Assembly (NCBI GenBank): GCA_022749755.1
Contig: CM040445.1
Span: 1,447,182 to 1,511,181, forward strand
Direction: 5' to 3'
Length of the DNA: 64,000 bases
DNA from: Azadirachta indica
Lineage: Eukaryota > Streptophyta > Magnoliopsida > Sapindales > Meliaceae
Position 1 is the stretch's first letter. Each line of letters starts with the position of its first letter. The notes beneath the pieces were generated by a model that saw only the letters and a program-made list of their open reading frames with translations, searched no databases and was not told the DNA's origin. Both the position numbers and the translations under genes were made by a program. Below, in pieces: positions 13,756 through 24,231 of this stretch.

Positions 13756-14529
13756 ATGTGTCGGTCAACCGATTTTCAGAGATTCTACGTCAACCACAGA
13801 GATTGCCTAAAGGTGAAATCTTTCTTCGTTAGGATATCTAATTTGCATGCAAGGAAGAAAAAGTTACCTGATTCTCTCACACTCGTTTATCTCCCGCGGA
13901 TCAACGAAACTGCTCTCGAAATATCCGGGAAGAACATCCGACCCGACTCGCCGGCTTTCGTCACTCTCCACCGGGTGATAGCGGTGAGGACAGAAGACGG
14001 AGAGGTTATATACGGTAGCAGAGAACCAGTGGTGGCGAGCGAAGGGGTCGCGTTTGAATTGTATTTAGGAGAGGAGAAGGTCATAAAGGGCATTTTCAGA
14101 AAAGACGAGGATGACTGGAAACTGGAATGCAAGAGCGTGCTGGAGAAGAAAATAGTTATGGCGGGTGATGACGTGCCTCGGGCGGATGTATGCGTGGGAT
14201 TGGATGGACACGTGGCGATGATCGAGAGGGTGGAGATGGTAGTAAATAGGAAAAGGCATAAAAGGAGAACCTTTTGCATCGGGTTGCAGGAGATTCCGGA
14301 GGAAAGAGAGACGGAGATGGATGTTAGTGAGTCTGGATCTGACGGCTGTTGTTCTTCGTGTGGGAATGGGGAGAGTGGATCAGACGGTTTGGATGATTTA
14401 GAGGAGGAGATCAATATGAACGGAGTTAGATGGGCCGTTGATGTCGGGATCTGGGTCATGTGTTTGGGCGTGGGCTATCTGGTTTCCAGAGCTTCTGCTA
14501 AGGGCTTGAGACGGAAGACAATATTTTGA
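13756..14529 (+). CDS. Unknown intronless protein with C-terminal membrane segment
   Basis: 257 codons starting MCRSTDFQRFYVNHRD. I took the ATG at 13756; the GTG just upstream is not a likely plant start. I do not recognise the family. What can be seen: a basic N-terminus; a region of about 150 residues that looks beta-rich (VTLHRVIAVRTEDGEVIYGS, VAFELYLGEEKVIKGIFRKD, WKLECKSVL); an acidic, serine/cysteine/glycine-rich linker (about residues 190-222, with CCSSCGNGESGSDG); and a C-terminal hydrophobic stretch WAVDVGIWVMCLGVGYLVS with a basic tail (KGLRRK). That layout suggests a tail-anchored membrane protein with a folded cytosolic head. A TATA-like box precedes it and an AATAAA lies at 14704-14709. 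The antisense frame over 13887-14459 is a shadow. Confidence 0.75.
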   Translation: MCRSTDFQRFYVNHRDCLKVKSFFVRISNLHARKKKLPDSLTLVYLPRINETALEISGKNIRPDSPAFVTLHRVIAVRTEDGEVIYGSREPVVASEGVAFELYLGEEKVIKGIFRKDEDDWKLECKSVLEKKIVMAGDDVPRADVCVGLDGHVAMIERVEMVVNRKRHKRRTFCIGLQEIPEERETEMDVSESGSDGCCSSCGNGESGSDGLDDLEEEINMNGVRWAVDVGIWVMCLGVGYLVSRASAKGLRRKTIF

Positions 14530-16042
14530 TGGGCTTTTCCTTTTAACTAATTTATTTGATTCGTTTTTTTTTTAACAAGCCTAATATTTTTGGCAGTTCT
14601 AACTTCTTACAAATTATTGTAATTATCGACGCCAGTATAAAATTGACAGCTTCAATCTTTGGAATTATATCTCATTAAATCTTGTTTGTCATCGTAGATC
14701 TTGAATAAAGCTTTCTTTATTGATTGTCAATATTATTATAGCGAATTTACTACGTGCATTCCATCACATAAAAAATATTGAGCCAATGGCTATTAATCAA
14801 TTTTCTACCAAAATATTTGCTACGTACTAATCAACTTTCTTCACAGGTTTTAGGGTATTATAACCATTTTTTTTTAGGTTTTTAAGTTATTATAATCAAT
14901 TTTTTTTAACAGTCTTTTGAGTATCATAACATCGCATATATCATGAAATTTATCACATACTAATTTTTTTTTAGCGTGTATTATTATTTTTACTTAAGTG
15001 TCCATTTATTTTAACTTTTTTATTGGTTAAAATTTTTTTTTAATAATAAAAATAGTTTTCAAATTTTTTAATATCATTTGATTGATAATAAAAAAGAATT
15101 TTGAAAATTAAAAAATCTGTATTTTTTTTTATTAAAAGAAATTTGTAAAGTTTTAAAATTTTGTAAAATATTCTTAATTTATTTTAAAAATTTTATATTA
15201 TTTTTTTAAAAATAAAATATTAAAATTTTATCTATTAAAATAATTATTTAAATTTTTTCAAAAATTATTTGTAACAATCAAACGATTAATAATTTTTTTT
15301 ATTAAAAATTTTATTCTTAAAAGTTTTATAAATAAAAACTTTACTTTAAAAAATTTTATTTAAAAAATTATATCAAATAGACTTTAAGGTTCATTTATTT
15401 ATTTTGTTTTGTTTTATTTTATTAGTTATTAATCTTGTATTAAAAGCTAAAGATAGGGAATTACGATAAAATCTCGTGTCAAAACTTTCAAAACATAAAA
15501 CCCAAGTGGAAACTGAGAGTTGTTTTCTTATTTCGATTTACTTTAATAAAAGATAAGTGTAAAAGAATTTGAAAACTCTCACAAAATTCAATAAAAGTTA
15601 AAAAAAATTATAGTGAACAAAAATTTTAAAATTTAAAATTAAAATACTCCTATTTTATAGCACTTCTCCTCGTATTATAGATACCCAAAAATATTATAAT
15701 TAGAGTTTCAAAGAAATCTTTCAAAGTAATAGCGTGACAAATGGGTCCCATCCATCCCTGGCGATACTACTCCTATCTACTTGTTACCATCCAATCATCT
15801 AACACCATCGCGCCACGTCAGCACCTTCTCTCTCTATCATCATCATCATCATCTCCAAACAAACAAACAAACCCGTCCAGTCCCATCGCTGTATTTCTCT
15901 CGCTCTTGCTGGCGGTCAACGGATCGAAAGACAGTAACACTCCTTTGCAAAAATCAACTACCTGAAAATTCCGAATACAGGATATTTTCTACTGCTTGCT
16001 TCTTTTTCGTGTTATGGTATTTTTGTAATTTTGTAGGCGCGC
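14530..16042. other. AT-rich spacer and kinase leader
   Basis: It holds the 3' UTR of the 13756 gene, an AT-rich MITE-like element at about 14993-15388, and the promoter and leader of the kinase gene (about 15740-16042). A short CAT/ATC repeat lies at 15837-15855. A plausible 5'-UTR intron acceptor (ttttgtag) ends at 16036, six bases before the ATG. Confidence 0.5.
14993..15388. mobile_element. AT-rich MITE-like element, copy 1
   Basis: About 395 bp with imperfect inverted ends: left cttaagtgtccatttatttt, right (inverted) cttaaagtctatttgatata. It shares extended similarity with 62692-63101, including a nearly identical core around aattatttaaattttttcaa and gtaacaatcaaacgattaat (about 15240-15290). 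It has no coding capacity. Superfamily and target duplication are not clear to me. Confidence 0.55.
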
Positions 16043-19000
16043 ATGGGAAGAATGGGAGGAAATCAGAGGACCTACTCCGCGAATTCGAGTGATTACAAGC
16101 TTCTAGAAGAAGTTGGATATGGAGCTAGTGCGACGGTTTACAGAGCTATCTACTTGCCTTTCAATGAAGTCGTTGCTGTTAAGTGTTTGGATCTCGATCG
16201 CTGCAACAGTAATTTGGTTCGTTGCTCGCTATCTTTTCCGGAATCTCAATTTGTTCGTTCTTTCAATTCGATTCTAATTGTTTGAATGATTCGTTGATTT
16301 GATATACTCGAGTAAATCTTTTGATTTCTTGATTTAATTGGATTGATTTGAGATTAGTGCTTGATTGCTTCGGTTTTGTGGAGGCAGATTTATAATTGCT
16401 GTGAGTTTAGAGGATGAGCTAAGATTCTTGTTTGAAACAATGTTATGTTCAGAAATTCCACCAAATTGTGATGCTAACTGAATTAAGTTCGTTCTACATG
16501 TGTTTTTAAAGTTCTAGGATATGTAATTTTCATATGATGTTTGAAGCAGTAACTGAAGTGAAGATAATGAATCTCAAAATTAAGCATGGTTCGTGTAATT
16601 GGTATATGTGATGGATTACGTGGATGTGCAGGATGACATACGTAGGGAGGCGCAGACAATGAGTTTGATTGATCATCCAAATGTTATAAGGGCTTATTGT
16701 TCATTTGTTGTTGATCGAAATCTTTGGGTGGTCATGCCGTTCATGGCAGAGGGTTCCTGTTTGCACCTCATGAAGATAGCATACCAGGATGGATTTGAAG
16801 AGCCTGCAATTGGTTCTATTCTCAAAGAAACTCTCAAGGCTTTGGATTACCTTCATCAACAGGGATATATTCACCGCGACGTTAAGGTCAGTTAAGCATT
16901 GAAGGTTTGCATTATTTCCATGGAAAGGTTTATATGCCCACCTCTATGTTGCAAAAGTCTCAAGCTTAGTTTATTCTAATTTTCTCTTCAGGCTGGAAAC
17001 ATACTAGTTGATAGTAATGGGGTGGTAAAGCTTGCTGATTTTGGTGTTTCAGCTGGCATGTTTGATACAGGTGATAGACAACGTGCAAGAAATACTTTTG
17101 TAGGGACTCCATGCTGGTAAGATGTTGCATCAGATAACTATTTTTAGTTGTATGGAATGATGCACGTTCTTGTACCCGTGTTTTTCTTTTGTTTTGCAGG
17201 ATGGCACCAGAGGTATTGCAGCCAGGAAGTGGTTACAATTCGAAGTAAGTTTATATCTGTCAAAATTTAGGCCAAAGTTTGAGGACTTTGAGTTTTTTTT
17301 TTAATAAATGGATTTTATTTGCTAGCTGTTGGCAAGTATTGATGAATGGAACAACATTTGGGATGGAAAACGTAGGGATAATCTTGTAATGCGAGTATAA
17401 TTCAAAGAAAATAAGTAATAGATAGTAGATGTTTTGTGTATGAGCTTCAAATTAGAATAGTCTGTAAGTTAATTGAGTTGATACTGGGGATTTAAGTGAT
17501 TTTCTCTATTTTTTTGGTCTTTCCAAAGTAGAACATTATAGCTGTCGAATTTCTTATATACAAGGTGAGATTAAGTTCTCTCATGTAATGAAATGTATTG
17601 CAAAATTTTTCTTTCTAAAAAATATATGCTTTTTTTGAATTGCTTGTTTGGTTCTTGTGCAGGGCTGATATTTGGTCATTTGGTATAACGGCATTGGAGC
17701 TGGCCCATGGTCATGCACCTTTTTCTAAATACCCTCCAATGAAGGTATTATCAACCATTGTGAGGATTTAACTAGAATGCAAACACTAAACGCACTGGTT
17801 AAATGAAAAAATTTGAGCATACACAGATATGACATGAGCCAGACAGGGCTTCCCGGGAAGTGCTTCATTGAAATGTCTGATGTGTGTATTTTTCTTCCTT
17901 ATGATAGGTTCTTCTGATGACCATACAGAATGCTCCTCCAGGACTTGATTATGATCGTGACAAAAAGTTCTCTAAGGTACTGGTTTTCTTTCTGGCTAGA
18001 TTATTATTAGAAATGTGGTTATCTAATTCGTAAATATACTACATAGATAGGTTCTTTAAATTAAGTACATGCCTTGATTTGGTAAGGTTGTCAAAGGACT
18101 TCGACTGTAATTGGTGTGCCGCAATGTAGTTCTCTTATGGAATAATGTTCTAATTGGAGTATTTCCAGTTGTTATCAGTCCTTTAAAGAAATGGTTGCCA
18201 TGTGCCTGGTGAAAGATCAAACAAAGAGGCCAACTGCGGAGAAGCTTTTAAAACACTCATTTTTCAAACATGCAAAGCCTCCGGAACTCTCTGTGAAGAA
18301 ATTGTTTGCTGACTTGCCTCCGCTCTGGAGTCGTGTGAAAGCCCTTCAGGTGTGCTATCGTACTGCTATGGTTATGATGCAGACCCTTTTTTACCCTTGT
18401 CCTATTTTGATGATTTTGCTCTAATATTGCAGCTTAAAGATGCCGCACAACTAGCTCTAAAGAAAATGCCTTCAGCAGAACAAGAAGCCTTATCACAGGT
18501 GAGAACAACATTTGAAACTATAAATTTTTGCTTAACTATGAAAACTAGGCCAAGTAAAAAAAAGGTAAAAATAATTTGAAGCTAAGGGGTCCAGTTTCAC
18601 TATAGTTCAGGTTAGATACAAGCATTAGTTATTTTATCTCCTTGAAGATTTTGTGGCATTTTGTACCTAGCACTAGCTTTTGTACTTCATCTCACTGTAA
18701 GACAAGTTACGGGTGCAGATCAAAGCAGGTACGTATCTTTTTCCTACTTACATGTGAGCCTTGTCTTGTAATCAGAGTGAATATCAGAGAGGAGTGAGTG
18801 CCTGGAACTTTGATATTGAGGATTTGAAAGCTCAGGCATCTCTGGTAAGCATCACCTTGATATTGGTTTGTTTTCAAGATATTTCATATTGAAATGTTGT
18901 ATTTTGGCTAATACTCAGCTGGTTGGTTGTGCCTGTTAATGCAATTGTAAAATTATTTCATCAATACTTAGGTGCAAGATGATGATGATATAATGGAGAC

Positions 19001-22000
19001 CAGAGAAGATGATGAAAGCATGAAATCATTTGTTCGTGACAAGGTCAGTGGATTTCTGCTAGATTTTTCTTTCTGATTTTTAGCTTTCAAATTCTTGACT
19101 GCTAAGCAGATGTTACAAAATTTCTCGTTTATTATTGCCAGGCTGCAACTGGCTTCCAATCTAGTTTTGGGAAATCAAGTTCTATGATTGAGCTACCTCA
19201 GGCTGAATGCAAAGGGCCGAGTGACCAATTACGACACTCTGAGTGCTTGAACAAAAAGGGCAAGACTCTGGAAGGTGATTCTCTAGAAGCTGGAGTCCAG
19301 GAGAATATTATTTTGAGGAAAAATGGATCAAACTCAGCGGTAATGTCATCAACCTCAGAAAAGGAGACAATGCAGACCAAGGCTAAAACAGTAAAAGGTC
19401 GCCAAACTCAGAGTGGGCCACTCATGCCTGGTAAGGTGCTCAGTCATTCATCATCAGAAAAGGGGCGTACATCTGAAAGGTTTGTCATAGTAAATTTCCG
19501 CTATTTTTGTTGTCTCAACTCACATTAACCAGTTATAGCCTGGGTCATATTGTGTGCTCTCACACTTGAAATAATTGATGTCATGGTTATTGTGATTGCC
19601 AGGTTTGAGAATGAAAATCAAGCACCAACTGAGAAAGCTAATCGTGAAGTTCGAAGAGCACCAAGCTTTAGTGGTCCTTTGATGCTTCCAAACCGAGCTT
19701 CAGCAAACAGTCTATCAGCTCCCATAAAATCCTCAGGAGGTGAAAATAGTTATTTTATGATCATTGGAGATTATTATCATTTTCGTGGTTTTTGTTGCTA
19801 TCATTGTAATGCTTTCATTGGTGCTGCTATTACATTTCTTTCTCATATCATTAAATATTTTTCCTCTAATAGGATATAGAGATTCTATGGATGAGAAGTC
19901 AAAGGCTAATCTGGTGCAAATAAAAGGGCGATTCTCGGTAACGTCGGAAAATTTAGATCTTGTAAAGGTGAGGTTCTACTTGTATGTCATGATTGTTTTT
20001 TTATGTGACTGTCACTAACTAAGCAATGTGCCTTAGGATATTCCATTAAGTACAGTTCCACGTCGATCACAGGTGAGTGGCCAATCTTTGCTTAAATATT
20101 TTTCAAGCAGCTATAATAATTGTTTGGTTCTCACTTGTACTGTTACTCTTTCAGGGATCACCTTTGAGGAAATCTGCTAGTGTTGGTGATTGGATATTTG
20201 AGTCAAACAAAGCGGTATGCATACCACTTCTTTCTCTCATTGTAGTTCATTCAAAATCTTTACTTGGTGTTTCGCTACATTATCTTTAACTATCAAAAAC
20301 ATTCGTTGATGTTTACCAGTTTTTGTATTATTCTGTATACACTACATAGTTTTATTTTGTGTGCATGGGTAGTAACTTAAGGGAGGGTGGTGGCCGTAAT
20401 CTGTGAATAACAGAAGATATAAATCAGACTAGTATTTCAGACTCTAAATCTCTGTATCTCTTTGCAGATTGTTATTTTTGTGAATTCAACATAATTGTGA
20501 GTTATTTGACCTTTAACTAACTTCTTGTATGATTTTATGTTTTTCCAGCCCACCACCACCAGTCAATCCCCCAAGGAGTTAAGCAACAGTAATGTGCCCA
20601 CATCACTTCTCATGCCTCATCTACAGAATCTGTTTCAGCAGACATCTTTTCAGCAGGTTAGGCATTATCCCAGTTTTGCTACCTGATTCCTGAAATAAAT
20701 GTTCTGATTGACACTTTCTTTTATTGGCAGGATCTTATTATGAATTTATTGAATAGCTTGCAACCAGCTGAGGTTGTGGATGGTGAGTGAAGGAGTTCTT
20801 TCATGGATATTTGACAGAGTTATAATTGAAAATGTTGTATTGAGTAGGTCTCTTTTCTTATTTCAGCTTGTCAAAATGGAAAATTGCCCCCACTTCCTCG
20901 CAGCACCGAGAACAATGGAACTGTAAGTTCATTTTATTTTGGATAGTATTGTAAGGTTATGTTTGGTTTGAAGAATGGACTGACAAGAGGAAAGGGGAAG
21001 GGAAAGAAATGGAGAAAAGAATACTATTTTTTTGTTTGGTTGAAAAACGTAATTCTGGAGGAAAAAATTCATCATATGTTTTGGGACAAAAATACCCTAT
21101 ACTTAAAAATTTAAAAATTTTGATCACCTATTTATTTTTTTTTAAATATAATTTAATTTATTTTTAAAAATTTTAAGATTAAAGTATAAATATATTTAAT
21201 AATTTTAAAGAATAAAAATAACAAAGGTAAATACAAAAAAATAGTAAAAATATTCACAAATAACAATAAATCTTAACTTTATCTATTTAATTTTTTCATT
21301 AAAAAAATTAAAAAAAAATGAAAGTATAATTACATCAACAATTATTTTTAATAAAATTTACAATTATCAAAGAAATGTAACTAGTCATACAAATAATAAG
21401 TATAAAATATGAAATAAATTATAAATTAAAACAGAGATTCAAATATAAAAATACATATTTTAAGTTATAGATAAGAATACGTATGTCGAATTTATAAACA
21501 AAAATGAACATTACATTGATTATTGTAAACTGATTTTTAAATTATTTTATAATAAGATGATGTTGAATTTACAAACTAAAATGAATAATATAATGATAAT
21601 TATGAATTAAATTTTAAAATTTAATCTTTAAATAATATTATATGAATTAATTTTATAAATAATTAAAATAATATGATATTATTTATTAAAAAATAATTAG
21701 TTAAATTTAGGTAATTAGTTTTATTAAATAATTTAAAATAAATTATAATGAAATATATAAAGGAGGAATAAAGTGGGAAACTTGTATATTTGAGAGGGGT
21801 GGGAATCATGATTCTTCACGCTTAGGCGAAGAATCATGATGCTCCCAATTGGGGAAATAAGGATTTCCTATGGATCCTCATTCCCCCTAGTTTTTGTAAC
21901 CAAATAAAGAAATGAGGATTCCTTTCTTTTCTCCCCTCCATTCCCTGAATCAAACACAGCTTAAGTACTAAGTTCTTGCCCCTGTCCTGCATGATGCTTC

Positions 22001-22901
22001 GCACTTCATCTTAAGATGCGAATGCTACTGTGTGCTTGGCTTCTTTAAGTGCATTATATTCCAGATTTAAGCATTTTACTTGGATCATAAAGTTTGTCTG
22101 TGAAGGCAAAAAAATTGATTAGCTTTTTATTGCTTGTAACTTTCAAGTAGACTCATTGATCTTTCTAGAGGGTCATCTGATAATATGATGGGGCTGCCTT
22201 CATATTATTGCTAACAGGATTGTGTTGCTTGCAACTTAATTAAGTATCAATATTTGTCTGGCACCAAATTTGATTATGTATACTGCTCTCACAAAATTTA
22301 ATCTAGCAGCCTCAATCAAAAAATGCTTGTCAGTTGGACTCATGTTTCATGAATAATTATTAGTAGTAACCTTTCTTGTCCTTCCCTTCTCTCATCTCCT
22401 TTTTGGCAGGTTGATACGGCGGCCTCTGAGAGGGAGCGTTTACTGCTCATTAAGATCTCAGAGCTACAAGCTAGGTTGGTCATTGCAGTCAAAATTAAGT
22501 GATGCTGATGAACATTCCCTTACCCACATATGGAAGTTTATCTGATGCACTCTGTCGCTCTCTCTGTTTCACATTTGCAGGATGCTCAATTTAACTGATG
22601 AACTGACAATTGAAAAGTTGAAATACGTACAAGTGAGTTGCTCTTAAGGGTTTATATTCCCGTTGGTTCTTGCTCCTTTTAATAAAATCTGATGCGTGCA
22701 TATTTTTGTGATCTAAAATATATTGTCTTTTATTTTTCACTTGTTAGTTAGAGTGAGAGAGGCAGAACCCAGTTTCCATGTTGGAATTGATTATTGAAAT
22801 CTTTCATCCTTACGCATGTTTATTATTGGCAGTTGCAACAGCAGCTCAATTCCATATCGTGCCAGGAAGAAAATGGGGACAGCAGGGAAGGGGATGCCTG
22901 A
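16043..22901 (+). CDS. STE20/GCK-type Ser/Thr kinase, BLUS1-like
   Basis: 21 exons: 16043-16216, 16632-16886, 16992-17116, 17200-17244, 17663-17744, 17908-17976, 18179-18349, 18433-18498, 18776-18844, 18972-19043, 19142-19479, 19603-19739, 19873-19967, 20037-20072, 20155-20214, 20549-20656, 20731-20782, 20867-20922, 22410-22474, 22581-22632 and 22833-22901 (TGA). All phases agree, giving 731 residues. The kinase domain covers about residues 18-280: glycine loop [15 protein letters not shown] lysine 47, HRDVKAGN with Asp141, DFG Asp159, GTPCWMAPE activation segment. These features fit the SPAK/OSR1-related GCK-VI plant group that includes BLUS1; a closer match is the At4g10730 type. The C-terminal half is Ser-rich, with repeated basic FSGPL-type motifs and a final coiled coil ([20 protein letters not shown]). 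The substrate is not evident. The intron 20923-22409 is enlarged by a MITE-like element. Confidence 0.93.
20955..21961. mobile_element. MITE-like element inside a kinase intron
   Basis: About 1 kb of AT-rich sequence bounded by imperfect terminal inverted repeats (left ggttatgtttggtttgaaga, right inverted agctgtgtttgattcaggga, both followed by atgga-like sequence) and by TAA at 20952-20954 and 21962-21964. A 3-bp TAA/TTA duplication is typical of PIF/Harbinger (Tourist) elements. It has no transposase. Near its right end is a hairpin (see 21801-21846). Host exons 20867-20922 and 22410-22474 are intact, so the insertion is spliced out. Confidence 0.6.
21801..21846. repeat. Near-perfect hairpin inside the MITE
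   Basis: The arm gggaatcatgattcttc (21801-21817) pairs with gaagaatcatgatgctccc (21828-21846) around a 10-base loop, with two extra bases in the right arm. It is probably a subterminal structure of the element. Confidence 0.75.
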
Positions 22902-24231
22902 AAGCCAAAAATTTCTGATCACTGTATAAAGAAAAATCAACCTGTACATTCAGGCAAGAATTGTAAATCGTGCAGATAAGCATTTTCTCATATTCTTTAT
23001 ATATATACAATACGGGAGCATTTTGGCCATTGACGATGGTGGAAGATTAGTCAAGGGCAGAATTCATGCTGTAGATTTCGCCTGCAACAGTGTTACCGAC
23101 ATTTCTTTGAAGGTCCTTGCCGCCTCAATTTTAAATAAGCAGAATCATGGGTACGTGCAGACATATTTTTTTCCATTTATTTAATTCAAGCAGGAAGGAG
23201 AGGAGCTCCTCCTCCCTGTTCCGTGTAAGGTTGTAAACCCTAAGTAGTCATTTTCTTTTTTGAAAGCAGCTACAAATGGGAAAGAAGATGGTTGGTTAAT
23301 GTCCTCAATATATTTCGTATTTATGATCTTCATTTAAACATATTAATAGAGAACATAAGATATAAGCATGTAGAGGTTAGCCTAATCTTTTTTCCTGTTA
23401 ATTTGAAATTTGTGAAATTTTTGAGGTTTCTGTGGACGGAAATGAATAGAAGATATCTTCAATTTATCCTTCCCTCTGTTTGAGGAGCAAACCAAAGGGT
23501 TCTTTAAAGCTGCCGTCATTCAGAATTTGACCATTATTTGAGAGAGAAGGCAGCACCGTGATGAATAAGCTTACTACAGTAGGTAAGTCGGCGTTATCCT
23601 GAAGTAGAAAATCATAAATAAAATTTAAAAAATTAATAAAGAATAGTTGTATTCCTGTCCAGGCCCAAATGAGGTGAATTGTCCAAGGTAATTCGAGTTT
23701 GGCTCTTCGATTAAATGTTCAAATATTTGTACAATTCTTTTTTGATTTATGAAGTTATTGATTTCAATATAATAGACTATGAAATCTGGTAAAAATTTGA
23801 TCAGGTTGATATATAAAAATACAATTCAGTGCAGATATTTATGGATTGATGATTTTTCTATCTACTTATGCAGAATAAATAGGTCCGAATATATTTCCTA
23901 TTTTTTTTTTTTTTAGAAAAAAGTGAAAACACACGAACATCTTTTTATTAAAAAAAAAAAAAAAGGAAAACAAATTTTGAGTTTTCTTCACGTCGTAAAA
24001 TAGAACGAACGACCTGGCCGACCAAGAACAAAGCCATCATAATGCGGGGCAGTATGGGTCGCTAATGGCACGTGGCATTTTACTTTGTCAATGAGGTATA
24101 AAACTTTGTACATCGACGTTTTGTCACACTTCCCTAAACGTGAGACACCGGAGAACGAGATTCAGCCTTAAAAACCAGTAACATAAATAAAATCCGCAAA
24201 TAAAACCTTTGCGCAGCGGGGCGCGTAAGCG
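22902..24231. other. Kinase 3' UTR and promoter of the next gene
   Basis: No convincing gene. The left part should be the kinase 3' UTR. Facing T and A runs at about 23905-23920 and 23950-23965 could pair as a short hairpin. The part before 24232 should be a promoter and leader. Confidence 0.5.

Noticed and set aside
13887..14459. 190-codon antisense frame over the unknown gene
   Set aside because: Shadow of the plus-strand coding sequence. Its composition (Ser/Thr/Pro-rich) is what GC-biased antisense frames give.
15741..16092. Two overlapping frames before the kinase
   Set aside because: They lie in the leader/promoter, contain microsatellite-derived Ser/His runs, and are not in frame with the kinase ATG.
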